A stretch of DNA of 64,000 nucleotides. It comes from Methylobacterium fujisawaense (GTDB lineage: Bacteria; Pseudomonadota; Alphaproteobacteria; Rhizobiales; Beijerinckiaceae). The first letter of the stretch is position 1. Each line of letters begins with the position of its first letter. This document shows, piece after piece, positions 9,606-18,016 of the stretch. The notes under the pieces are model-generated. The model searched no databases. It had not been told where the DNA came from and saw nothing but the letters and a program-made list of their open reading frames with translations. Both the position numbers and the translations under genes were made by a program. The stretch lies in assembly GCF_014138435.1 (NCBI RefSeq), contig NZ_JACJIM010000001.1:496001-560000 (forward strand), in the 5' to 3' direction.

Positions 9606-10459
9606 CGGCGACGCCGCCACCTCCCGCCTCCGTCCCGGGGGGCGAGAGAGGTACGCGCGGCGCCCCCTTGCCCCCGATCTCGCCCGGAATCCGCGCCTTC
9701 ATGGTGGCGTGGTTCGAGCGCTATATGCACCGCCACCTCGACGCCGTGCGGCTGCCGCTCTGGAGCGCACCGCCGGCGGCGAGCCATCCGGGCGCGATCG
9801 TGGTCTATAGCAACCACCCGGCGTGGTGGGACGCCGCGCTGATCGTCGTGCTGGCCGGCCGCCTCTATCCGGAGCGATGGAGCCGCGCCCCGTTCGACGC
9901 CGCGATGCTGGCGCGCTACCGGATCTTCGAGCGGATCGGCGCCTTCGGGGTCGACCTGGAGAGCCCGCGCGGGGCGGCGCAGTTCCTCACGGCCGCCCGG
10001 TCGATCCTGGCGTCCTCCGACAGCATGCTCTGGATCACCGCACAGGGCCGTTTCGCGGATGCCCGCGCACGGCCGCTGGCACTGAGGCCCGGCGTGGCAC
10101 GGCTCGCCGAGATCGCCCCCGACGCCCTGTTCGTTCCCCTCGCCGTGGAATACACCTTCTGGGACGAGCGCGGCGCCGGCGCCTTCGTGGCCTTCGGTCC
10201 CGGGATCGGCGGATCCGAACTCGCCGCGCTTCCGCGAGACCAGCGGCTCGCGCGCCTGGAATCCGACCTGACCGCGACCCTCGACCGTCTGAGCGCCGAT
10301 GTGATCAGCCGGGAACCCGGACGCTTCCGCACCCTGGTCTCCGGCCGAAAGGGCGTCGGCGGCCTCTACGATCTGTGGCGACGCGTGGCGGCCCGGCTCT
10401 CCGGGCGACGCTTCGATCCGGCGCATCGCGCCGCGGGCGGCCAGGATCGCGCCGGATGA
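9602..10459 (+). CDS. PlsC-like acyltransferase, probable carotenoid acylation
   Basis: 285 residues from GTG overlapping the desaturase stop. It carries the acyltransferase signature YSNHPAWWDAAL (a variant of NHxxxxD: His and Asp both present, about residues 64-70) and later WITAQGRFAD, corresponding to the FPEGTRS block of lysophosphatidate acyltransferases in altered form. Such CrtO-like enzymes esterify a sugar hydroxyl on glycosylated carotenoids; glycerolipid acylation is the alternative. The position between desaturase and glycosyltransferase favours the pigment role. Confidence 0.72.
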   Translation: MTATPPPPASVPGGERGTRGAPLPPISPGIRAFMVAWFERYMHRHLDAVRLPLWSAPPAASHPGAIVVYSNHPAWWDAALIVVLAGRLYPERWSRAPFDAAMLARYRIFERIGAFGVDLESPRGAAQFLTAARSILASSDSMLWITAQGRFADARARPLALRPGVARLAEIAPDALFVPLAVEYTFWDERGAGAFVAFGPGIGGSELAALPRDQRLARLESDLTATLDRLSADVISREPGRFRTLVSGRKGVGGLYDLWRRVAARLSGRRFDPAHRAAGGQDRAG

Positions 10460-10526
10460 CCCCTTCCGCTCGCGCCCGGCCCCGTACGATCCCAGGTCGA
10501 GACTCGACACCAGCGCGGCGCGGACG

Positions 10527-11663
10527 ATGACCGATTCGATCCTCACGGCCCTGGCCCTGCTCTGCCTGGTCACCGCCCTCCTGCCGGCCGTGCTGGCGGC
10601 AGTGAATCTCGCGGCTCTGCGCCGGCCCATGCCGGAGACCGGGACGAGCCTGGTCTCGATCCTGATCCCGGCACGCAACGAGGCCGGCAACATCGACGCC
10701 ACCGTGCGGGCGGCGCTCGCCAGCACATCGGTTCCGGTGGAGGTGATCGTCGGTGACGATCATTCCACGGACGCGACCGCGGAGATCGTGCGCGCCGTCG
10801 GCGATCCGCGTCTGCGCCTCGTCTCGGTGCCGGCCCTTCCCGAAGGCTGGACGGGCAAGAACCACGCCTGCAGCCATATGGCCGGCCTCGCCCGCGGCGA
10901 CCACCTGCTGTTCCTGGACGCCGACGTGCGCCTCGAAGCCGAGGCCGCGGCTGCCGTGGCGGCCCAGGCCCGCCGCACCGGTGCTGCACTCGTCAGCGGC
11001 GTACCCCGGCAGCGCACGGACACGCTCGGCGAGATGCTGACCGTCCCGATGATCGACTTCCTGCTCCTCGGCTTCCTGCCGGTGCCGCTGATGCGTCGGC
11101 TGCCGGACCCGTCGCTCGGCGCGGCCTGCGGTCAGCTGATCTTGGTCGATCGTGCGGCCTACACGGCCGTCGGCGGACACGCTGCGATCCGCAGGTCCCT
11201 CCATGACGGCGTCCGCCTGGCCCGCCTCTTCCGTGCCGCGGGCTACCGGACAGATCTCGTGGCCGCCGCCGCGCTGGCGACGTGCCGGATGTACGATGGC
11301 TTCACCCAAGCCTGGGCCGGCTTTTCCAAGAACGCCCACGAGGGCATGGCCACGCCCCGCGCCCTTCCGGTCTGGACGCTCCTGCTCGGCTGCGGCCAGG
11401 TCCTGCCGCCGCTCCTCATTCTGGCCGGCCTGATCGGGCTGGTGCCCGCCTCCGCCCTAGCCCTGGCCGCCCTGGCCTTGGCCCTGTCGCTGGCGACCCG
11501 GACGGCCGTCACGATGGCGGTCCGGGCACCCTGGGCGACGATCCCGCTCCACCCGGCGGCGGTCGCGGTGGCCCTGGCGATCCAGTGGAACGTGCTCCTG
11601 CGCCGCGAGCGAGCCGGCGCGGCCACTTGGAAGGGGCGCAGCTATCCCGTGAGCGGCGGCTGA
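10527..11663 (+). CDS. Family-2 glycosyltransferase, CrtQ-like
   Basis: 378 residues. An N-terminal membrane helix (LTALALLCLVTALLPAVLAAV) precedes a GT-A domain with VSILIPARNEAGNIDATV, the VGDDHS aspartates, and the metal-binding DxD in LFLDADVRL. Acceptor-side residues are in GACGQLILVDRAAY, and two or three C-terminal helices follow (for example VLPPLLILAGLIGLVPA). The layout matches membrane glycosyltransferases that attach glucose to diaponeurosporenoic-type carotenoid acids. Sugar donor and acceptor are inferred from the neighbours only. Confidence 0.75.
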   Translation: MTDSILTALALLCLVTALLPAVLAAVNLAALRRPMPETGTSLVSILIPARNEAGNIDATVRAALASTSVPVEVIVGDDHSTDATAEIVRAVGDPRLRLVSVPALPEGWTGKNHACSHMAGLARGDHLLFLDADVRLEAEAAAAVAAQARRTGAALVSGVPRQRTDTLGEMLTVPMIDFLLLGFLPVPLMRRLPDPSLGAACGQLILVDRAAYTAVGGHAAIRRSLHDGVRLARLFRAAGYRTDLVAAAALATCRMYDGFTQAWAGFSKNAHEGMATPRALPVWTLLLGCGQVLPPLLILAGLIGLVPASALALAALALALSLATRTAVTMAVRAPWATIPLHPAAVAVALAIQWNVLLRRERAGAATWKGRSYPVSGG

Positions 11664-11708
11664 CCCGCGCAGGCCGACGGAAGGCCACCGCCGGCCCGGA
11701 TCACGCGT

Positions 11709-12311
11709 TCAGGGCTGGCACGGGTTGGTGTTGCGGGCCTTTCCGGAAGACGGCTTCAGCGAGACGATGAGCTGAACGTTCGGCACATCGCCGACCTGCC
11801 GGGTCAGGTGCCCGACATGGCCCTCCGCCCCCTGCGGCGTCGATCCCATGTCGGCGTTGAACTCCACCTCGCCGGGTCCCTGCTCGAGCACGCTCCCGTC
11901 GGTGGCCTCCACCGACCAGCGGCCCGACAGGGTGATCACCCATTGCGGCCCCGGCGCCGTGTGCCACGTGCCGACATAGCCGACGGGCAGGACCGCATAC
12001 TTGATCGACGCCACCTCCCCCGGCGGAAAGCCGACGTATTGCGGCGCTGCCGGAGGCGCGTAGCTCTTGAAGATGAAATTCTTCAGGTCACAGTATTGGA
12101 CATGGCTGTGACCCTTGTCGTCGGCATAGAGAACCCCGTACCGCAAGGCGGGCGGATCGGCTGAGGCGAGACCGGCCGGACCGGACGGCGCCGCCTCGAT
12201 GGTCATCAACGGTTCCTTCTTCGGATCGCCGGCCGCCTGAACATTCAGGGCGCCCATGACCGACATCAGCAGAGCCGCAGCGGCGCGGTCTGCCATCCTG
12301 AACCATCCCAT
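11709..12311 (-). CDS. Secreted cupin-domain protein
   Basis: 200 residues. The N-terminus (MADRAAAALLMSVMGALNVQA) is a signal peptide cleaved near residue 27. The core is a cupin barrel: YVGTWHTAPGPQWVITLSG, then SVEATDGSVLEQGPGEVEF and later GHVGHLTRQVG. The histidines at the usual metal-binding positions are partly kept. Related proteins are annotated only as cupins or mannose-6-phosphate isomerase-like; no substrate can be assigned. It faces away from a 690-bp gap containing an AT-rich putative promoter region. Confidence 0.65.
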   Translation of the reverse strand: MGWFRMADRAAAALLMSVMGALNVQAAGDPKKEPLMTIEAAPSGPAGLASADPPALRYGVLYADDKGHSHVQYCDLKNFIFKSYAPPAAPQYVGFPPGEVASIKYAVLPVGYVGTWHTAPGPQWVITLSGRWSVEATDGSVLEQGPGEVEFNADMGSTPQGAEGHVGHLTRQVGDVPNVQLIVSLKPSSGKARNTNPCQP

Positions 12312-13000
12312 GGTTTCCCCTCGGCTTTGTCTCGGGCGCGACGCGCGCCGCAGCCCATTACAATCGGCCGCCAGATTTTCTCAATCTTTTTCCCGTGCAA
12401 CGAACTTCCGATGCTTTTCTTTATCTGAAACATCGATCTTTAATATCGAACCTTTGCATGCAAACTTAGATCTGTTCACGACGCCGAGAAGCAAGGCAAA
12501 GGAAATACCCGGATGCACGCGCTCCATGCGGCGTCCGACGGCGCAGGGGGCTTGTCCACAGACGCCCGACAGCGAGGCCGGCAACCTGACGGGTCCGGCT
12601 CCGATCCGCGGCCGCAGATCGGGGCGAGGATCGCTCATCGCCCACAGACCGCCAGATGCAGGATCCGGTCGGAGGCGCAGATGGATCCGACGGCTTCGGA
12701 TGCCGGGCTCCCCATCGCGGGATACGCCTCGTCGTGGCTCGCAGCGCACGACCGCGCGCGCCCGGCTTGCAGCGCAGCGGCAGCCGTCCTGTTCGCCGGA
12801 GCGACGGCGGCTCTTGTCACCTTCGCCGGCAACAGCCTGCTCGGTGCCGGCATGGTCCATCGCCGCAACGCGGCGCCGGACCGCCCGGTCGTCCTGGCGC
12901 CGGTGGGCCGGCGCGTTCGTCCGGATCGGTGCCAAAGCGGTGTTCGCCCGGGTGCGGTGATCGCACAGCGGTTTGTCGTGCCGCGGCTCGGCCTATTGAA
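12312..13000. other. Gene-poor interval with AT-rich promoter-like part
   Basis: No convincing gene. The left part (12370-12510) is AT-rich and includes the perfect palindrome TTTGCATGCAAA at 12453-12464, about 145 bp upstream of the cupin start, a plausible operator. The right part could encode a protein from ATG at 12681 with one hydrophobic stretch (AAAVLFAGATAALVTFAG), but the frame runs through the neighbouring cutA gene and codon use is poor, so it is not called. Confidence 0.35.
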
Positions 13001-13354
13001 TCAGGCCGACTGGGGCTCCGCTCCAGCCGAGCCGTCCGGCTGCGTTTCCGCCAGGATCCAGGCGGCGGTGTCGGCGTCCGCGCCGGCGACCGGCAGATGC
13101 AGGATGATCGGCGTGTCGTAGGGATGTCGCGCCTTCAGGGCGGCCGTCAGTGCGTCGGCGAGACCCTCACGGCTCTTGAGAAGGGCCGCGACCTCCGCGC
13201 CGCGCTCGACGGCGCCCTTCCAGCTGTAGACGGATTGCATGCCCGGCATCACGTTGATGCAGGCGATGAGACGCTCGCGGACCAGGGCCTCGCCGATATT
13301 CAGCGCAGAGGCGAGGTCGGGAAAGGTGGTGTAGACGAGGAGCGGACGCTCCAT
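13001..13354 (-). CDS. cutA: CutA1 divalent-ion tolerance protein
   Basis: 117 residues. The start at 13354 is fixed by GGAGG six bases upstream; longer reading frames lack a ribosome site. The sequence follows the CutA1 fold throughout: LVYTTFPDLASALNIGEALV, ACINVMPGMQSVYSWKG, then VAALLKSREG and HPYDTPIILHLPV. CutA1 proteins are small, very stable trimers; in E. coli the locus affects copper tolerance, but the biochemical role is still debated. Length is normal. Confidence 0.92.
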   Translation of the reverse strand: MERPLLVYTTFPDLASALNIGEALVRERLIACINVMPGMQSVYSWKGAVERGAEVAALLKSREGLADALTAALKARHPYDTPIILHLPVAGADADTAAWILAETQPDGSAGAEPQSA

Positions 13355-13497
13355 GCTATGCCTCCGATTGCGCATGTGCCGTCAGAGTGAGGCCCATGCC
13401 AAGCCAGGACGTCAACCGGGCGGTTCGCTCATCAGACTGGAGCCGTGACGTGAACCCTGAGGCGATTTTGACGCGCCTGCGCGGCTGCGCCTGAGCC

Positions 13498-14265
13498 ATG
13501 GCGCTCTTCCAGAAGATCGCCTTCGTGGCGAGTCCGACCGGCCATGCCCGCGAGGCCGCCGCCGCCCTGATGCGTCGCTACGATCACGTCCCGCCCGAGG
13601 AGGCGGACGTCGTGGTGGCGCTCGGCGGTGACGGCCTGATGCTGCAGGTGCTCCACCGCTTCATGGACAACCCGAAGCCGATCTACGGGATGAACCGCGG
13701 CACGGTCGGCTTCCTGATGAACGAGTTTCGCGACGACGACCTTCTGGAGCATCTGGAGACGGCGCATCGCAGCGTCATCCACCCGCTGGTGATGGACGTC
13801 CTCGACACCGAAGGCCGCTCCCACCGGGCGCGGGCGATCAACGAGGTCTATCTGCTGCGCCAGACCCACCAGACCGCCAAGCTGAAGATCGCCGTCGACG
13901 GCAACGTCCGGCTCGACCTGCTGATCGCCGACGGCGTACTCGTCGCCACCGCGGCGGGCTCGACCGCCTACAACCTGTCGGTCGGCGGCCCGATCCTGCC
14001 CCTGGACGCCAAGCTGCTGGCACTGACGCCGATCTCGGCCTTCCGCCCCCGGCGCTGGCGCGGCGCGCTCCTGCCGGATTACGCCCGCATCCGGATCGAC
14101 GTGCTCGACGCGCCCCACCGCCCGGTGGCGGCGGTCGCCGACCACACCGAGTTCCGCCGCGTCTGCACCGTGGAGACATCCCTCGACCGCGCCACCGAAC
14201 TCGTGCTGCTCCACGATCCCGGCCACAGCCTCGACGAGCGCATCCTGCGGGAGCAATTCGGGTGA
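13498..14265 (+). CDS. nadK: NAD kinase
   Basis: 255 residues. It phosphorylates NAD to NADP using ATP or polyphosphate. The diagnostic GGDG motif is in [15 protein letters not shown] (about residues 34-48), followed by [12 protein letters not shown] and the NE/D region in [12 protein letters not shown]. The NAD-site loop is in [18 protein letters not shown]. Alphaproteobacterial NAD kinases are of this short type (about 255 residues). The acetyltransferase gene starts inside its stop codon. Confidence 0.95.
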   Translation: MALFQKIAFVASPTGHAREAAAALMRRYDHVPPEEADVVVALGGDGLMLQVLHRFMDNPKPIYGMNRGTVGFLMNEFRDDDLLEHLETAHRSVIHPLVMDVLDTEGRSHRARAINEVYLLRQTHQTAKLKIAVDGNVRLDLLIADGVLVATAAGSTAYNLSVGGPILPLDAKLLALTPISAFRPRRWRGALLPDYARIRIDVLDAPHRPVAAVADHTEFRRVCTVETSLDRATELVLLHDPGHSLDERILREQFG

Positions 14266-14750
14266 GCCTGCACATCAGACCTGCGCGGGCGACCGATCAC
14301 GCGGCGATCACCCGCATCATCGTGCCGACCATCCGGGCGGCAGAGACCTATGCCCTCGACCGCGACCTCGGCGAGGCCGAAGCCCTCGCCTACTGGACCG
14401 GACCGGACCGCGAGACCTTCGTGGCGGAGGAAGCGGGGACGGTGGTCGGCACGTATTACCTGCGCGCCAATCAGGCGGGCGGAGGCGCCCACGTCGCCAA
14501 TTGCGGATTCATGACGGGGGAGGCCGCGATCGGCCGCGGAATCGCCCGCGCCCTGTGCGCGCATGCCCTTGATCGGGCGCGGACGCGCGGTTTCACGGCG
14601 ATGCAGTTCAACTTCGTGGTCAGCACCAACGTCCGAGCCGTCCGACTCTGGGAAAGCTTCGGCTTCGCCGTGGTCGGACGGCTGCCGGGCGCCTTTCGAC
14701 ACCCCGACCTCGGGCCGGTCGATGCGCTGGTGATGTTCCGGACGCTCTGA
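14262..14750 (+). CDS. GNAT-family N-acetyltransferase
   Basis: 162 residues from GTG overlapping the nadK stop (GTGA). The acetyl-CoA loop of the GNAT fold is [21 protein letters not shown], a variant of the Q/RxxGxG/A motif, followed by [25 protein letters not shown], the usual motif B with Asn-Arg-Ala. The substrate cannot be predicted; many such proteins acetylate protein N-termini, amines or amino acids. Translational coupling to nadK is notable but does not itself define the job. Confidence 0.85.
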   Translation: MSLHIRPARATDHAAITRIIVPTIRAAETYALDRDLGEAEALAYWTGPDRETFVAEEAGTVVGTYYLRANQAGGGAHVANCGFMTGEAAIGRGIARALCAHALDRARTRGFTAMQFNFVVSTNVRAVRLWESFGFAVVGRLPGAFRHPDLGPVDALVMFRTL

Positions 14751-14762
14751 GGTGCGCCCGGA

Positions 14763-14963
14763 TCAGGGCTGCGCAGCCGCGACGAGGTCGCCTTCGCGGA
14801 TCGCCCGCTCGCCGGCCTTCGTGCGGATCCGGTAGCTCGGCTCGCCGGTCTGATCCTGCGGCATGAGCCGCAGGACCTCGAACACCTCGACCTCGCCCGC
14901 TTCGCCGGGGGTCCCGAGCCGGGGCCGGCAGACACGCTGGCCGATCTTGAACTTGTGGGACAT
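14763..14963 (-). CDS. Small conserved hypothetical protein
   Basis: 66 residues starting MSHKFKIGQRVCRPR and containing EVFEVLRLMPQDQTGEPSYRIRTKAGERAIREGDL. The pattern of a short beta barrel with YRI(R)TKAGERAIREGDL recurs in small rhizobial proteins of unknown role that resemble KOW/SH3-like modules. It lies downstream of a DUF6481 gene on the same strand with a 35-bp gap, and converges with the acetyltransferase gene. No function is assigned. Confidence 0.6.
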   Translation of the reverse strand: MSHKFKIGQRVCRPRLGTPGEAGEVEVFEVLRLMPQDQTGEPSYRIRTKAGERAIREGDLVAAAQP

Positions 14964-14998
14964 GCCGGGCTCCTGGAGGGTGTTGCCGCTGCCGCGCC

Positions 14999-15373
14999 TC
15001 AGCGCTTCTTCTGCGCTTTCGCCTTGCGGGCGAGATAGCGAGCGTCGCGCTGGGCCTTCTGTTCGGCCTGGAGAGCCTTGGCGCGCTCCTGCGCGGCCAG
15101 CTGCTCGGCGTGCTTGCGCTCGATTTCCGCGAGACGCTCGGCCTCGGCCAGGGCAGCGGCGCGCTCGAGCTCGGCCTGACGCTGGGCGGCGCGTTCGGCC
15201 GCACGGGCCTCGCGGGCATCGACCACGGCGCGGCGGGCGGATTGGCGGGCCAGGACCGTGGGATCATCGGCAGACGGGCGCGCCCGGAACCGGGCCAGCA
15301 TCTCGGACCGCGCCTTCGCGGCGGTCTCCAGACGATCGACGACACCCTGATTCTTCAAAAAGCTCACAGACAC
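14999..15373 (-). CDS. DUF6481 coiled-coil protein
   Basis: 124 residues, very rich in Ala, Arg, Glu and Lys. Residues 45-115 form a long charged helix with heptad-like spacing (AERAAQRQAELERAAALAEA and on), ending in a basic tail KAKAQKKR. This matches DUF6481 family proteins common in Rhizobiales, whose role is not established; a nucleic-acid- or ribosome-associated role is suggested only by the charge. It follows the cold-shock gene on the same strand, separated by a hairpin. Confidence 0.65.
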   Translation of the reverse strand: MSVSFLKNQGVVDRLETAAKARSEMLARFRARPSADDPTVLARQSARRAVVDAREARAAERAAQRQAELERAAALAEAERLAEIERKHAEQLAAQERAKALQAEQKAQRDARYLARKAKAQKKR

Positions 15374-15442
15374 TCCTGGATCGGGCGCGGCGAAGGCCGT
15401 CGCCCACGAGAGAAAGGCAAGGAAAGAGAATGCAGATACGAA

Positions 15443-15467
15443 GAAGCCGCTCCAAGGGAGCGGCTTC
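15443..15467 (-). terminator. Hairpin after the cold-shock gene
   Basis: Eleven-base arms (15443-15453 and 15457-15467) close on a three-base loop, giving a strong stem just downstream of the csp stop. On the minus strand it is followed by TTCG rather than a long T-run, so termination may be partial, letting some transcription continue into the DUF6481 gene. Confidence 0.6.
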
Positions 15468-15490
15468 GACAGAAACGCCTAGGACGGCGA

Positions 15491-15700
15491 TCAGGCCGTC
15501 TGGAGCTGACCGGCGGACTGCTTGCCGCTGCGACGGTCGGTCTCCAGCTCGTAGGAAACCTTCTGGCCTTCGTTCAGGCTGCGCAGGCCGGCGCGCTCGA
15601 CGGCCGAGATGTGAACGAACACGTCCTTGCCGCCGTCATCCGGCTGGATGAAGCCGTAGCCCTTGGTCTCGTTGAACCACTTGACGGTTCCGGTGCTCAT
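15491..15700 (-). CDS. cspA: Cold-shock domain protein (CspA-like)
   Basis: 69 residues; ATG at 15700 begins [20 protein letters not shown], the invariant RNP-1 region (KGYGFI) of CspA proteins, with RNP-2 in [10 protein letters not shown]. This is a complete five-strand OB-fold that binds single-stranded nucleic acids and melts RNA structure. The C-terminus is slightly extended. The upstream region is long and gene-free, as is typical for cold-shock mRNAs with structured leaders, so post-transcriptional control is plausible. Confidence 0.93.
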   Translation of the reverse strand: MSTGTVKWFNETKGYGFIQPDDGGKDVFVHISAVERAGLRSLNEGQKVSYELETDRRSGKQSAGQLQTA

Positions 15701-15926
15701 GGAAGTCCTTGATCTTCGCAGGCATAGTGAGGAATGGCGCCCGCTCATGCGAGAAGGCGCCGGCATCGACCGATAGCGATAGGAAAGTCAGAACCGCCCT
15801 GCGAAGGCGTAACGGTCCAAGATATCCGGACACGTGCCGATACGGCTTAAATAAACCGCCGGCGGTTTTTTGGCAAGCGCAGGGAAATATTTCACCCGGC
15901 AACAGGCCCGCCGATGCGGGAAATTC
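15701..15926 (-). promoter_or_regulatory. Leader/promoter region of csp with 16-bp palindrome
   Basis: About 225 bp upstream of csp with no convincing gene. It contains the perfect palindrome AAACCGCCGGCGGTTT at 15853-15868, flanked on the plus strand by further T residues. As no plus-strand gene ends before it, an operator or a structured 5' leader of the csp mRNA is at least as likely as a terminator. Confidence 0.4.
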
Positions 15927-16007
15927 TCAGCGGAAAATGCGGTTGAGCAACGCCAGAACGGCCGCGAGAACAACGAGATAAGGGAGTTCAATGCGGCGTG
16001 GGCGCAT
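15927..16007 (-). CDS. Possible 26-residue membrane miniprotein
   Basis: An ATG frame of 27 codons beginning MRPRRIELPYL and continuing VVLAAVLALLNRIFR: a basic N-terminus, a single hydrophobic helix and a basic end. The composition is that of real membrane miniproteins rather than random high-GC sequence, and it lies in line with the lipid A acyl genes upstream. No strong ribosome site is present, so the call is tentative. Confidence 0.3.
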   Translation of the reverse strand: MRPRRIELPYLVVLAAVLALLNRIFR

Positions 16008-16070
16008 GAAGTCTGTGGTTACGGCCGCACGAACTAGCGCCGTCGGCACGCAGGCACCGGACGGGCTTGC

Positions 16071-17198
16071 TCAGGCCGGAACGAGGCGCAGAACACCCTC
16101 GCCGCGCCGATGGCCGACGGCGGTCACGGCGACCTCGCGGGCGCTGCCGCCGGCGACGAGGGCGGCCCCGAGCGCCGTTCCGAAGGGTGCCGCCACTTCG
16201 AGCCCGTGCCCAGTCACGTCCCCGAGGGCGCGCAGCCGCGCGCCGGGCGCGAGACGGGCCAGCGCAGCGTGCTCTTCCGCGGTGATCGGCGCGACTCCGG
16301 TGGCACCGGACAGGACGTGATCGGGGCCCGAGAGGCCGGCCTGTCGCCAGAGGGCCTCGAGGCTGTCGGCGACGCTGCCGGGCCTGCGCCGGGTCCGGTC
16401 GCTCGCCACCGTCTCAAGCCGGGCCAGGGCACGGGCACCGCGGGCGGCCGCATGCGCAGCCGATTCCAGCATCAAGAACGCTGCGCAGCTACCGAGGATG
16501 AAGCCGCCCGCCTCGCCGCGCGCGAAGACCGGGCGGTAGGCGTCGCGGGCGAGGTAGCCGCCCATCTCGTGGATGACCAGAACGTCCGGCCGCTCGGCGC
16601 TGTAGGAGCCGCCGACCAGGATCGCATCGATCTGGCCCGAAGCCACCCGCGCCTGGGCGATCCGCAGGGCGTCGACCCCGGCGGATTCCTCGCCCATGAA
16701 GGTGCGCGACGCGCCCGTCACCCCGTGCACGATGGCGATGTTGCCGGCGAGCAGGTTCGAGAGCTGAGCAAGGAACAGCGTCGGCCGGAGGTCGTTCTGC
16801 AGCCGCTCGTTCAGGTAGGCGCCCGGATCGGCGGCGTCCCGCAGGCCCGTGAGGATCGCCCCGTCCGCCGCGTAATCGCGCTCGCCGCCGCCCGCCGCCA
16901 CGACGAGATGGAGCGCCTGCTTGAAGGCGGCCTCATCCTTTACGCCCGCGGCGTCGAGGGCGAGGCCGGCGGCGTAGACGCCGAGCCGCTGCCAGGCCTC
17001 CATCTGCCGCTGGTCGCTGCGCTTGGGAATCTGGCCGTCCCAGGCGATCGCCGGCGCCGGATGCACCGGGTAGGGCGCAAAGGTCTCGCTGTCCGTGCGC
17101 GGAGCCGCCTCCCCGGCGAGGGCGGCCAAGTGGGCGTCGACGCCTTCACCCGCGCAGGAGACGAGGCCGAGGCCGGTGACGACGACGGGGCGGCTCAT
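16071..17198 (-). CDS. Beta-ketoacyl-ACP synthase-like subunit without catalytic Cys (FabF2XL-type)
   Basis: 375 residues with thiolase-fold ends (MSRPVVVTGLGLVS, and VAVTAVGHRRGEG at the C-terminus). Counting back from LVGG to FabF's VAGG, the position of the active cysteine is Glu171 in RTFMGEESAGVDAL, and the first histidine block (NAHGT in FabF) is replaced by SGATGVAPI. It therefore resembles chain-length-factor type partners more than a working condensing enzyme. Position after acpXL and the FabZ-like gene, 7 bp from it, matches FabF2XL of the rhizobial very-long-chain fatty acid cluster for lipid A. A catalytic partner is not encoded in this window. Confidence 0.8.
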   Translation of the reverse strand: MSRPVVVTGLGLVSCAGEGVDAHLAALAGEAAPRTDSETFAPYPVHPAPAIAWDGQIPKRSDQRQMEAWQRLGVYAAGLALDAAGVKDEAAFKQALHLVVAAGGGERDYAADGAILTGLRDAADPGAYLNERLQNDLRPTLFLAQLSNLLAGNIAIVHGVTGASRTFMGEESAGVDALRIAQARVASGQIDAILVGGSYSAERPDVLVIHEMGGYLARDAYRPVFARGEAGGFILGSCAAFLMLESAAHAAARGARALARLETVASDRTRRRPGSVADSLEALWRQAGLSGPDHVLSGATGVAPITAEEHAALARLAPGARLRALGDVTGHGLEVAAPFGTALGAALVAGGSAREVAVTAVGHRRGEGVLRLVPA

Positions 17199-17205
17199 GG
17201 CTGAC

Positions 17206-17685
17206 TCAGGACTCGCGTTCGGCCGGCGCCGAATCGGGAAACAGGCCGATCGTCCGCGCCCGCTCGCGCATCGGCGCGTCGAGGCCGTCCGGGAACGGCA
17301 TGGTGCGGAAGCGCAGCTCCGCGTCGCACAGCGCCTTGCCGTCGTGGCTGATCGCCGCCTTGGTGACCGCGTAGCCCGAGCCGTCATGCTCCAGGTGCGC
17401 CGTGACGAGGAGGTTCGCCCCGGGGCCCACGAAGGACCGGAAGCGGGCCTTGTCGACGCCGGTGAGGAACGGCATCCGGGCGAAGTCGAGATGGGCAAGC
17501 ACAAGGTAGCCGGAGGCCTGCGCCATCGTCTCGGTGAGGAGGACGCCCGGTACCAGGGGATGGCCGGGGAAGTGCCCTTCGAAGACCGGGCTGGCCATCG
17601 GCACCCGGGCGAGCGCCTCGATGCGGCCGGCGGCCCGATCGAGGAGCCGCACGGAGTCGATCATCTCGAAATATTCGAGGCGCAT
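17206..17685 (-). CDS. FabZ-like 3-hydroxyacyl-ACP dehydratase (lipid A VLCFA type)
   Basis: 159 residues beginning MRLEYFEMIDSV. The hot-dog-fold active site is FEGHFPGHPLVPGVLLTE (catalytic His) with the acidic residue in TETMAQASGYL. The role is removal of water from 3-hydroxyacyl chains, here carried on the dedicated carrier AcpXL. It starts 22 bp after acpXL and ends 7 bp before the FabF2XL-like gene. An extended C-terminal tail (DAPMRERARTIGLFPDS) distinguishes it from housekeeping FabZ. Confidence 0.85.
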   Translation of the reverse strand: MRLEYFEMIDSVRLLDRAAGRIEALARVPMASPVFEGHFPGHPLVPGVLLTETMAQASGYLVLAHLDFARMPFLTGVDKARFRSFVGPGANLLVTAHLEHDGSGYAVTKAAISHDGKALCDAELRFRTMPFPDGLDAPMRERARTIGLFPDSAPAERES

Positions 17686-17707
17686 GATGGGTCGGATCGG
17701 CCTGCGT

Positions 17708-18016
17708 TCAGACCTTGGCGGCCTTCTCGGCCACGAGGCCGTCGATGCGCGCGCAGAGGTTCTTGAGGACAAAGTACTCCTCGGCCGGGACCTTGCCCTC
17801 GTTGACCTCCTGGGTCCAGCGCTCGAGCGGCAGCTTGATCCCGAAGGCCTTGTCCACCGCGAAGGCGATGTCGAGGAAGGCGAGGCTGTCGATGCCGAGG
17901 TCGTCGATGGCGTGGCTCTCGGGCGTGATCTTGTCCCGCGGGATGTCGGCGGTCTCGGCTATGATGTCGGCCACGCGCTCGAAGGTGGCGCTGCCGTGGG
18001 CGGGCTCGTCGGACAT
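17708..18016 (-). CDS. acpXL: Acyl carrier protein AcpXL
   Basis: 102 residues; start chosen at MSDEPAHG, with GAGAAG a few bases upstream. The phosphopantetheine serine is in [18 protein letters not shown]. The longer helices ([18 protein letters not shown]) and overall size match AcpXL, which carries the very long acyl chain (C28 in rhizobia) added to lipid A, rather than the 78-residue housekeeping ACP. It is the first gene of the acpXL-fabZ-fabF2 group. Confidence 0.9.
   Translation of the reverse strand: MSDEPAHGSATFERVADIIAETADIPRDKITPESHAIDDLGIDSLAFLDIAFAVDKAFGIKLPLERWTQEVNEGKVPAEEYFVLKNLCARIDGLVAEKAAKV

Noticed and set aside
12513..13121. Possible plus-strand gene in the interval before cutA
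   Set aside because: One hydrophobic stretch only, no ribosome site, and the frame runs antisense into cutA, whose identity is certain.
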